Shown: in pieces, positions 23,505 through 32,770 of the stretch | How the letters are laid out: every line of letters starts with the position of its first letter | Numbering within the stretch: position 1 is the stretch's first letter | Assembly: GCA_023213395.1 (NCBI GenBank) | Contig: CM041465.1 | Span: forward strand, 146,327,741-146,391,740 | Direction: 5' to 3' | From: Cycas panzhihuaensis | Lineage: Eukaryota > Cycadophyta | Length of the DNA stretch: 64,000 bases | Translations under genes and position numbers: made by a program | The notes under the pieces: model-generated | Told to the model about the DNA's origin: nothing | Database searches by the model: none | The model's input: the letters and a program-made list of their open reading frames with translations, nothing else

Positions 23505-25500
23505 ATGGAAGGTTACCCGTCCGATTGGGCCTACCATGCCGTGACTTGAGGAACGCATGAGTTTCCTTCGTTTGCTCCGGAATCCACCGTGAGGGCGAGG
23601 ATTCCATCTATTACCCCGATGACCATTTCCACCCCGAAGATTTTGAGCCTTCCACTCATGCAGCGGAAGATCCGGCTACTCGTGAGACCCGCCACCCCAC
23701 TGGCGAGCCTTACGAGGAGCGCCCTGAGGGGTCCCCTACTTTCGAAGTCCCTTCGACCTCGTATGGCTATGAGGATACCCCTCCCGCCGACGCGGTCGAG
23801 GCGCTTGGCGAATACTTTCGAGCAGTTCGCCGCCAACCGCCTCCTAGATGGTTAACGGAGATGCTACGCAACGTGGCGACTTCCTCATCCATGCCCACGT
23901 CATCTACGACGGTTGATACGTCCGCGCGCACACGCCCCTATCTGCCGTGTCTACCCCGGCTCCTAAGGCGAGTGTTGCGCTTGGATTCTAGTCGTGGTCC
24001 CACTTCCTCGGGACATGCGCATCTTTCCTCAACTCGGGGTTAGTATGCCTTGCTCAAACCAAACGCACGTGCCGCCGAACGTGGGCGCACGTTCCCCTAG
24101 TAGGCCTCGAGGCCTCGCTAGCCATGCCGACCATGTAGGACCCACTCCTACGTATGTCCAGAACCCGGTTGGTGGTCCTTCTCTTTACGTGCCCCCAGGC
24201 TACACGTCACAACCTTGGGGGCAGGGCAAGGGAAACCACCTCCCTATCTATGGAGTGGACCCGTTGCACCCATATGGGGTCGCGCCACCTACGGGTGGCC
24301 CATATGGGCAAAACCCGGTCCCTCGCCCCCTGTTTCCGACGTCCAGCGCGACTCCTGCTGCTGGCCAAAGACATGGGAGCGCCTCCTTCCGAGAACATCT
24401 ACCCGCACCCCCTTCCCACAAGGGGTGTTTCCTCAAGGAGGATGGGACCGACACCCCATCCGTTCCTTTGCTGGGTTGTCGATCCCTTAGCCCGTGCAAG
24501 GACACGCGTCCTTTCGTGGACTATAGGTCGACGCCTCTGTCCGTTGAGGCGTTGAGGACTAACTTGCCGCCTCACCCTCCCAAGTCCCCAAATTTGATGG
24601 GACTTCGTCGCAGACCCAACCGAGCATGTGCGCACTTTTCCATGGCGTGCATTGACTATTGGGCCTACGACCACATCTTGATGAAGCTCTTCCGCGATCC
24701 TTGCAGGCGGCGCCTCAAGTGGTTCTACCGCCAGGCCCATTCGATCTCCTCATTCCAAAGGCTAGTGGACGAGTTCGTCAACTATTTTGACGTAGCGCCC
24801 ATTCGAGAGCGGAATGAAGGCGCTTTTGTCGCTTAAACAAGGTCACGATGAGATGAACCGTGACTTTGTGCGACGCTTTCACGACCTCCTTCACTCCACC
24901 AAGGCCACATTGCCTGAGGAGTTGAAGAGGGATCTCTTTGTCAACGCACTTCGCCCCGAGGTGCATGTGGAAGTCCTCAAGATGGGGGCAACCACGTGTG
25001 ACTCTGCCATCTCGAGGTGTTTAGATTTGGAGGCTATTGAGATCCAAGCAGGTCTCAAGAAACCTCCCAAGCCCTCGCAACGCCGCGAGGCGCCTCCTCC
25101 AGCGAAGGAGACCACACCTTCGCAGCCCGCTAGGTCCACCTCTCATCCGACTGAGAGGACCCTAGATCCGCTTACCTCCGCCATTCGCTCATTCGAAGAC
25201 GATGAAGGAGTTAAAACTCAACCTCCTTCATCACCTACCCCTCATGGGCGTCCAGACTTCCTGCGGCACCCCCAAAGGGGCAACACCCGATCTTCTCGAG
25301 CAAGGAGGACCGATCCTCCCTTGAGAAGAGTTGGTGTTCCATCCACGGGAGTGTTTCCATGACAATGCGCGTTGCACGGGCACACGCCCACGTGACTCGT
25401 CCCCGGTGCGAGCATCGAGACCTAACCTCGATCAACCTGTTCATAGAGACCCCTTCCCCAAACATGGGGAACGTGGTCGCGATGTTCAACAAAGATACAG
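23505..25500 (+). CDS. gag: Gag of young gypsy element, broken by several frameshifts
   Basis: The start ATG at 23,505 (MEGYPSDWAYHA) is chosen because the old copy starts the same way at 34,809 (MEGSLLDWTYHA). The N-terminal third is acidic and Pro-rich (SIYYPDDHFHPEDFEP, TSYGYEDTPPADAVEALGEY). A Pro/Gly/Tyr-rich middle follows (23,994-24,480, for example PYGVAPPTGGPYGQ). The capsid-like retrotransposon gag domain spans about 24,540-25,030, with HFSMACIDYWAYDHILMKLF, KWFYRQAHSISSFQRLVDEF, then LLSLKQGHDEMNRDFV and RRFHDLLHSTKATLPEEL. It ends in a C-x2-H-x3-F-H-x4-C zinc knuckle near 25,330-25,375 that is split by a one-base shift. Gag packages element RNA into particles. The frame changes near 23,560, 23,990, 24,815 and 25,340 may be real or may be sequence errors. 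Confidence 0.78.
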
Positions 25501-26030
25501 TCAGAATCGGGATAGATCTCCGATCCTCGCCTCGCATGGTAGAGGGAAGGGTATGCGAAGGTCACCTTCACCTTCGCTCCTCCCCGACCCGTGCTCCATC
25601 ACCTTCAGCGGTCCGCTATAAGGGAAAGAAGGTTGTCCAATTGCTTGAGACCACTCCGTTATATGCCTTAACTTGGGTCCCAGTCGCTAAAGAGGCGGGG
25701 TGCCTCTTCATCCACATCTCACCTTGATCCTCTTAGGAAGTCATTCCTCAGGAGATTCCTGCGCTTCCCAAGACTATTCCCGTCGCCCGGTCGATTCGAC
25801 TTTAGGGAGGCGCTTACCCAACCACGGGAAGGGTAAACCCTTTTCTATCGTTGACGAGCTCTACCGTCATGCGGGAATGTCCTTGATGGACGCCTTGAGA
25901 AGTCGCCCGAGCAACGTGCTCTTCTTCTTGAAGCTCTTGGTCAACAAGACGCTTCCATCCATGCGATAGGTGCTACCTCCCATGGACCACTGTCATCTCC
26001 TTTGATCCCGAGAGATCTCCCATCTCCCAA
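25501..26030 (+). CDS. Gag-protease linker of young element
   Basis: Arg/Ser/Pro-rich in the first part. Near 25,840-25,960 it has FSIVDELYRHAGMSLMDALR and then EQ(R/H)xxLLEALGQQDASIHAIG spread over two frames. The same segment is present in the old element at 32,108-32,341 (minus strand). No known catalytic motif. It probably belongs to the gag-protease polyprotein. Confidence 0.55.
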
Positions 26031-26440
26031 AGCGGGAGAAGCTTTTACGTGCAGATTCGTCATTACCATTGACACTCTGATTGTATCGTAAAGAGGACCA
26101 TTGTAGATAATGGCTCCTCGGTTAATCTTATGCTGTGCGTATGCTCAAGGAGCTAGGCATAGTAGCTCTTGAGTCCGTCCCTTGGAAATGCCAAGGGTAT
26201 GATGGGATCGAGAAGTCCTCCGGGGCGCCTCCCTATCCCTCACCTTAGAGGGAAAACCGCTTCGGGTTCTTTGTACTCGACGTCGATGTGGAGTACAACC
26301 TCTTGTTGGGCCGACCATGGCTCGACCAGATGGGGGCAGTCTGCTCCACTCAGTGGGGGCAACTTAAATTTGTCCATGAAGGACAAGTTAAAGTTGTCGC
26401 CCGTGAGCCAATGCCGTCTCACACCTCTCATCCACCGCCA
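26031..26440 (+). CDS. Retropepsin-like aspartic protease of young element
   Basis: The catalytic segment IVDNGSSVNL is encoded from 26,100, with the aspartate at 26,106; DNGS is the Tat/Ogre form of the usual DTG/DSG. LKELGIVALESVPWKCQGY follows, split over frames, then DVDVEYNLLLGRPWLDQMGA from about 26,280, the conserved flap and C-terminal LLGRPWL signature. The protease cleaves the Gag polyprotein within particles. The old copy has the same domain at 31,817-32,110. Frameshifts near 26,140 and 26,220 interrupt it. Confidence 0.75.
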
Positions 26441-27083
26441 GTCAAGCTTCGATGATGAAGATAGTGATCCTGAGGAGGTTACCCTTCCGTGGGACCTTTG
26501 TTTCAGGAGACCGACCTTCATCAGTCGAGCCCTATGCCACGTCATGAGCCAAACCTAGTTAGGTTTGCCCCTATTGGTGTAGGTGGTTACTGCCATTTAG
26601 CCGCCATGAGTGATTTTGATTCGGATGGCGAGGGCTATGGGCCCTCTCCTCGACGTGTCACCCCAGTTTCATGAAGCACCTAGGGGAATATCTCAATCGG
26701 ATATTCCCGCTCTTCCTCATTCTACATTGGCTCCCGAGCCACTGGTCCTAAACCAGCCATTTATTTTACCTTCTCGGCCTCCCCGAGCGGTTTCACGTAG
26801 GCGCCCACGTCGACGAGCCACTCGTAGAGGCACTTCTTCTTCACGCTCTAGATCCTTACCTCGGACTAAAGCCACTCCTACTCGGATGCAACCTTGCCAC
26901 GCGGTCCGCCGTGTGCCAAGTCTGTTGCACTCATCTGGTTCCGACCATAGCAAGTTTACTGGTAGACCTAGCGATACTGGACCTACTCTTCGTCACCTAT
27001 CTCCTACCCTGCGTGTGACTACCCCTACCTTTATGGGGTCTAGGCACACCTCTTCCTCTCCTCGTGCTCCGAAACGAGCCTAA
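26441..27083 (+). CDS. C-terminal tail after protease, Arg/Ser-rich
   Basis: The tail begins acidic (FDDEDSDPEEVTLPW near 26,440-26,490). After frame changes it ends in a Pro/Arg/Ser-rich stretch at about 26,760-26,880 (RAVSRRRPRRRATRRGTSSS) and a stop at 27,081. It takes the place where RT would start in an autonomous relative. The old element has the matching segment at about 31,060-31,700 on the minus strand, including the acidic part, so the tail is a family trait and not a private deletion. No domain recognised; the Arg-rich part could bind nucleic acid. Confidence 0.55.
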
Positions 27084-27322
27084 ACTACAATCTCAAATTG
27101 TTCTCATTCTTCCCAATCACGGGTGGAATGGCAATTTGAGATGGATTCTTTCAAACGAGCCTAAACTACAATCTCAAATTGTTCTCATTCTTCCCAATCA
27201 CGGGTGGAATGGCAATTTGAGATGGATTCTTGCTCCGAAACGAGCCTAAACTACCATCTTAGGTTGTCCCCATTCCTCCTAACTGCGGGTTGAATGGCAA
27301 TTTAAGGTGGATTTTTCTTCAG
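27074..27322 (+). repeat. Tandem triplication of an ~83-bp unit with internal hairpins
   Basis: Copies start at 27,074, 27,155 and 27,240, each beginning ACGAGCCTAAACTA. The first two are nearly identical and the third is diverged. Each unit carries inverted arms ATCTCAAATTG and CAATTTGAGAT about 36 bases apart. The old element has a single diverged copy near 30,980-31,065. Confidence 0.8.
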
Positions 27323-27332
27323 TTTCGCTTCC

Positions 27333-27374
27333 GGTTCCCATGAGAACCCGCGTTCCCATGAGCTATTGGGAACC
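27333..27374. repeat. Palindromic segment after the tandem repeat
   Basis: GGTTCCCA at 27,333-27,340 pairs with TTGGGAACC at 27,366-27,374. A smaller GGTTC...GAACC hairpin is nested inside. Both can form in DNA or RNA. Confidence 0.55.
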
Positions 27375-28113
27375 TTTGTCTTCCTATTTTGGGCATTCCC
27401 CAAATTAGGACGACGCTGTGGAGTATCGTTACTCCCCTTTTCCATGCTTGTCGTTTCCTTTGCACATTCCGCTATGCTCCCTCGTGGACATGTATGTCGC
27501 CCATCCTCTAACCTCACACCTCTCGATCGCCTCTACTCACGGTGGATGTGTGTGCTCTGTAGACATATGGCCATACATGGAAGGAAACACTGATACTTTC
27601 AATAAGATATCTACAACAAAAAATCTGCATATCTACACATTTGCATTTCTAAAACAAACAAATATTTACAGCATATGAACATTTACAACATACAAAATAT
27701 CCATTTACAAAATAAATCATACATGCTACCTCTATCATACATGATACACACCATTTCATGTGGAGGCTTGTTCGCCACCGCGCCCAAGTCCCCTGCTGTC
27801 GCTTGCTAGATATGCTTGCTCTAGTTGCCGGATGCCCTCTTACTTCACGTTACACCTTGGTAACGGGGGCATCCCGTTCTTCTTGCTTACTTCAGTTTCC
27901 GCTCGATGTTTAGACGACGCGTAGGCAGCCCCTACGTTGTCCTCGCCTCTGCCGCCCTTGTCCACGCGTTCCGCCACGACACTTGCCCGCACCCTTGGAC
28001 CACGTGCTGCTCTTTATTGTTTATATATATATGCATGTGCTACTCATGTTTCTTGGTTGACAGCATTCGCCATCACATTACGCTCTCAAGCAGTGAGGCT
28101 CACGCCATAAGCG
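27375..28113 (+). other. Non-coding 3' interior of young element
   Basis: Up to about 27,600 it aligns with the old element at 30,641-30,900 (minus strand). From 27,600 to 28,113 no match is seen in this window. That part goes from AT-rich (27,600-27,750) to GC-rich (27,760-28,020). No clear polypurine tract precedes the 3' LTR. Confidence 0.5.
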
Positions 28114-30635
28114 TGTTTCCGGCTATCGGGAATGGACTTGCGACACATCGGCTGTGCTGCAGTATATGCCTTTACTTTGCTTACTTATGATCGCTGCGAA
28201 TTGGGAATGGTTTGATTGACATGTGCCCGCCCATATGCACTGTTTGATTGCTTGTTCATTATGCATGTGCCTAACCACCTTTAGCCTATGACGACTCACA
28301 GCGGGGGCATTCATCAGCGAATGCGACACCCCGTATGGCGTACAACCACCCACGACGTCTCCATGGTCTTTCGGGATGCTTTCGCTGGCCTGTTTATGCG
28401 TGTTACCGCGTGCCGCTTATGTTGCAAACCCTTTCTAAGCCTGGTTTAACCCTTGGTTAGGTCTTTTTGCACCGTTTGAGCACATGCCCATGACCTAAAA
28501 CTGCTCTTGACTAATGTATTTTGAGTTTAACTTATGATTTTACCTTAAAGACCTGATTTCTTACTTTAATTTTTCTTTTTGGGTTTCGGTTCATCATGCA
28601 GTAAATTAAGCTTTGCGGAGTTCAAGGCGGTCAAGGCATCGTCTGCATGATAAACTTAGCATGCAGCTAAGTTTATCGCGATTTAATCGCTTAAAATTTA
28701 AAAGAGAAACCACGCGACAGTGGCCGCGATTTTTCGCCAATCTGGCGCGTGGCTCCCATCTGGGCGCCCGAGGGCCCCAACGTTCACTCGCTTCACTCAA
28801 GACATAAAAACCATTTTTTCATTCATTTGCTTCATTATTCACCTCACTTTTCAACTTTCCTAGAGCATTTTTTCACAAAGAGACAAAGAACAAAAACAGT
28901 GATAAGAGACATCCTCCTACAGCTGTGGATCAGAGGTACAAAGGGCTGCTATTGCTGGAGTTGCGGGGCCATTCTTTGCCCCTACGGAGTCTGCTCTAAG
29001 CACTCTTCCTCTTCATACATTCTCAAGGCTTTCAAGAGGATTTTTCATCAAGAAAGACCATCGCAAGGAGCCATTTCCAAGCTTTTGACTTGCATGAGGT
29101 TCCACTACCTTATTCTCTTGCAAGGGACATGCAACAACACCTCATAGGCATTGGTTGGACCGCGCACCAAGCTTCCAAGGACCTACATGCTCTCATTTCT
29201 CATCATTGGAGGTATTTGGTGTCCCTTGTTAAGTGCTGTTTTTTGCTTATTTCTCCATTGCTTACTTGCAAATCTTTTCCTCTCTTTGTGCATGTATTTC
29301 CTTGAGTTTCCCTTGATCATTTGATGCAAATAACCGTAGCGGTTGTGGCCCATTGGAGTGTTGCCCTAGGCTAGGCCTAGTTTCTCACTTGCCCCTAAAC
29401 CCATCCTTTTCCTCCAACCCTTCTCTTTCGCCATTTCTTGGGCAAGCTGGCATAAAGGGTTACACGAGGGTTAGAGGGAAGTAGGCGGGGTTCCGTCCCC
29501 TGTCTTGCCCTACTCCCCAAGGGTTCCGTCCTTATCCTCTCCCCTTTATCTCCCGCTTTTGCTTAGGAAGCGGGGCTAGAGAAGCTTTGGAGAGTCGGTT
29601 TGAATACCGTCTTGGTATAGGCTATCCGTTGCTACACGACCCGTCTGTTACATGCTAGCATCGCTTCCCTTATATCTGTGGAGACCTCTCGTGGGTGAGT
29701 TAGCCATCCCGAGGCTACACTCGATCCGCTTGGTGCGTTGGTGGTGTATGTCGATTGCATATGTGTCGTGTGACTTCGTTTCCTTTCATTGCATGTTAGT
29801 GCCTAACCGTATCTTCCTAGCTTAGTTTATTTTACTTGCGGCACATATATACATACCTTTTTGTATCTCGTAGCCTCTCTCTCGAGAGGAAGGTATTACC
29901 TTATTTGCTTGCAGGAGGCGTTCGGAGCAAAGGCGCATAGGGTCGATCCATTCTTGGGTCGACGCTTGTTTGTACGTTCTCCCTTTTGTTTATGTCGCTT
30001 TGAGCTTTCTTTTCTATCGTTTCGGTTTAGTTAGTGTTTATTTGCTTTCGGGGAGGTAAGTGATCCCCATCACGCTTGCAAACCGTCGCATACGAGAGGG
30101 ACGACGGAGGAAGCACAACCGGACACTGCGTCTCGGCCCAACCCGGATCCGGTATTCTCCGCTCACCTTCCATACTCTTTTTCGTGCTCTTACGTTCCTT
30201 TACACTTGCTTTAGTAGTTAAAGAACATAAGAAAAAGGGGAAGAAATAACTATTTAGTTTGTACTTGCTTTTACTCTGCATTTACTTTACTTGTACATTT
30301 CTTTGCTATACCACGCGTATTATGGTAGTTGAGATCCTGTGGCCGATCCCACCTTAGCCGCTCTTGCATATATTTTACCCGTGACACGTTCGGTTGGTTG
30401 CCCCTTCGCTTTCTCATTGCCTTGAGAAGTAGCGGCGTAGTCCTTTTCCTTCCGGCCATCCGGGGGTAGGAGGGTCTCGCCTTGCAGCTACAGAAGCAAC
30501 CAGCACCTTGCGATCCGTGCAGCGCTCCGGCGCCGCGGACGTCCGCGAGGTATGATCCTCGTTCTTTAACTGTTAGCCACTGTGGTTTTGTGTCCTTCAT
30601 TGGCGTTGGATCATTGCCCCGTGGAGAGCGTTTCA
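28114..30635 (+). repeat. 3' LTR of young gypsy element
   Basis: Begins TGTTTCCGGCTATCGGG, ends GAGAGCGTTTCA and is followed by GTTGA. It carries the same U3 hairpin (28,649-28,677) and TATA-like box (28,803-28,810) as the 5' LTR. The open frames within it (28,749-29,147 and others) are mirrored in the other LTR and show no domain. Confidence 0.9.
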
Positions 30636-30640
30636 GTTGA
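30636..30640. repeat. Target-site duplication GTTGA, right copy
   Basis: Matches 20,706-20,710 exactly. Confidence 0.9.
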
Positions 30641-31059
30641 TTATCATATAGTTTGTGATAGAGGATTGTTTGAGCTACACACACTTCCTTCCATGTAGGT
30701 CTATATTCCTAGTAGACACACACATGATTACCATGAGCAGCAGTGATGGATGTATGTGAGGCTAGTAGATAAGACGGTATGCATGTCCACATGAGAGCAT
30801 AGCAGGATATGCAAAGGAAGTGCTAGTGGGAAGGGAGTGATAATATTCCAACACACCATCCTAGTTAGGGAATGTTTCTAGGCTCACAAGTGATGAAGAC
30901 AACACACTCAATTAGGAAGAAGGGGCCCCCAGAGAAAGGGGGATAAGGGGTTCTACAGGAGGAACTCAAAAGAAGCAAGAATGCCACTCTAAGCTGCCAT
31001 TCCACCTGTGACTAGGGGGAATGGGGATGCACCTAAGGTGGTAGTTTAGGCTCATTTTA
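30641..31059 (-). other. Old gypsy interior right of the nested insertion
   Basis: Aligns on the minus strand with 27,240-27,600 of the young element, including one copy of the hairpin unit that is triplicated there. No coding signal. Confidence 0.55.
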
Positions 31060-31700
31060 GAGCACAAAGAGAGGAGTAAGTATGCCTAGCCCATGTAGTG
31101 ATAGGGGTAGTCACACGTAGAATAGGAAATAGATGACATAAGGTAGGCCCTGTGTGGCTAGGCCTATAAGCAAACTGGTTATGGTTGGAACTAGATGAGT
31201 GCGACGAACCTGACATATGACAGATCATGTGGCAGGGTTGTGTTTGAGTAGGAGTGGCTCTGGTCCTAGGTGAGGATCCAGAGCATGAAGAAGAAGTGCC
31301 TCTATGAGTGGCTCATTGACGCGGATGCCTACGTGAAACCGCTCAAGGAGGGCAAAAAGATGAAAGAAGTGGTTGGTTCGAAACCAGCAACTTGGGAGCC
31401 AATGTAGAATGAAGAGGAGTAGGAATATTTGATTGGGATATCTCCCTAAGTGTGCATGAAACTAGGGTGACATGCTGAGGAAGGGGCTCATAACCCTCAC
31501 TATCTAACTCAGAATCACTCATGACAACTAAGTAATCTTAATTACCTATACCAATAGGGGCAGACCTGACTAGGTTTGGCTCATGACAAGGCACAAGTTC
31601 TGACTGATGAAGGTCAGTCTCCTAAAACAAGGGCCCTATGGAAGGGATAGCCTCCTCAGGATCGCTATCTTCATCATCAAAGATAGCCTGGCAAGCTGGA
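31060..31700 (-). pseudogene. C-terminal tail after protease, old element
   Basis: Counterpart of 26,441-27,083, recognisable by the acidic start (31,640-31,690) and the later Pro/Ser/Arg-rich part. Stops and frameshifts throughout. It shows that the tail was present in the family before the young copy arose. Confidence 0.5.
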
Positions 31701-31799
31701 TGAGAAGTGTAAGATGGCATAGGCTCATGGGCAATAACCATAACTCATCTTTCATGGACAAATTTAAGTTGCCCCTAATGTAAGGAGTAGATTGCTCCT

Positions 31800-32110
31800 A
31801 TTTGGTCAAGCCATGGTCAACCTAATAAGAGGTTGTACTCCACATCGATATCGAGTATAATGACTTCAATAGAAACAGTCTTTCCTCCTAAGATGAGGGA
31901 AAGGGAGACTGTCCCTAAGGGGGACTTCTCAGTCCTGTCATACCCTTGGCATTTCCAAGGGATAGACTTAAGAGCTATTATGCCCAACTCCTTGAGAATA
32001 TGCACAGCCATAAAATTAACCAAGGAGTTATTATCTATGATGGTCCTCTTTATGATAAAATTAGGAGTGTTAACAGAAATGACAAATGGGTGGTGCAAAT
32101 GCTTCTCCTA
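31800..32110 (-). pseudogene. Aspartic protease of old gypsy element
   Basis: The minus-strand frame 32,098-31,817 is open. It reads FVISVNTPNFIIKRTIIDNN, with the catalytic site decayed from DNGS to DNNS, then HILKELGIIALKSIPWKCQG and ending IDVEYNLLLG. The glycine-to-asparagine change at the active site predicts loss of activity. It lies downstream of gag in the element's direction, as in the young copy. Confidence 0.78.
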
Positions 32111-32770
32111 TTTAATGGGAGATGGGAGATCTCGGGGATCGAATGAGCTGAGAGGTGGTCCATGGGAGGTGGCACCTACTGCATGGATGGAAGCATCTTG
32201 TTGGCCAAGAGCTTCAAGAAGAAGAGTGTGTTGCTCAGGATAACTTCTCAAGACATCCATCAAGGACATCCTTGCAGCAATGGTGTGGAGCTCGTTAATG
32301 ATAGAGAAGGGCTTCCCCTTCATGGTAGGTTGGGGAAGCACCCTTCAAAAATCATAACGGCTAGGGCACATGGGAATAATCTAGGGAAGCGCAGGAATTT
32401 CTAGAGGAGGGACCTCCAAAAGAGGATCAGGGTGAGATGTGGATGAAGAGGTACCATTCGCCTCTTTGATCGCTTGAGATTGGGCTAAAGCATACAATGG
32501 GATAGTCTTAAGCAACTAAATGACCTTATTTCCCTTATTCCAAGATTGTGAAGGTGAAGGGGTATGTCAATTAGGGGAACCTAAAGAAGAGGACGAATTC
32601 CTCGCACCGTTTCCTTTAATTTATGAAAGGTAAGGGTTTGGAGACCTTCCTCAGTTTTGGTTATTCTTTTGCTAGGGGTTGCGATCATATTCCCCATGTT
32701 TGGGAAAGGGATCTTTATGAATAGGCTGGTCTAGGTTGGGCCTAGACGCCCATTTGGGGGAAGAGTCATG
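32111..32770 (-). pseudogene. Gag-protease linker of old element
   Basis: Minus frame 32,341-32,108 reads GKPFSIINELHTIAARMSLM, then HTLLLEALGQQDASIHAVGA, matching the young linker. Towards 32,770 it becomes low-complexity with stops. No catalytic motif. Confidence 0.55.

Larger units (their letters stand above)
20711..30635 (+). mobile_element. Young long-LTR Ty3/gypsy element, gag-protease only
   Basis: A 9.9-kb element with LTRs of 2,529 and 2,522 bp, intact TG...CA ends and a perfect GTTGA duplication. The 4.87-kb interior encodes gag, a zinc knuckle, an aspartic protease and a basic tail, then carries a tandem repeat, hairpins and a non-coding end. There is no RT, RNase H or integrase, so it must rely on a helper. 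GC and CpG content are far above the surroundings, which fits recent arrival. Its gag and protease align with those of the old minus-strand element it sits in, so the family inserted into itself. Confidence 0.9.

Noticed and set aside
22870-23607. Longest open frame in the window, 245 codons on the minus strand
   Set aside because: It runs antisense across the 5' LTR end, the PBS region and the start of gag of the young element. A shorter version appears in the 3' LTR. The peptide is basic, low-complexity and has no domain, as expected for a chance frame in GC-rich DNA.
24154-24555. Overlapping plus- and minus-strand frames across gag (24,154-24,740)
   Set aside because: They are shadows of the real gag frame, which is identified by its match to the old copy and by the gag domain.
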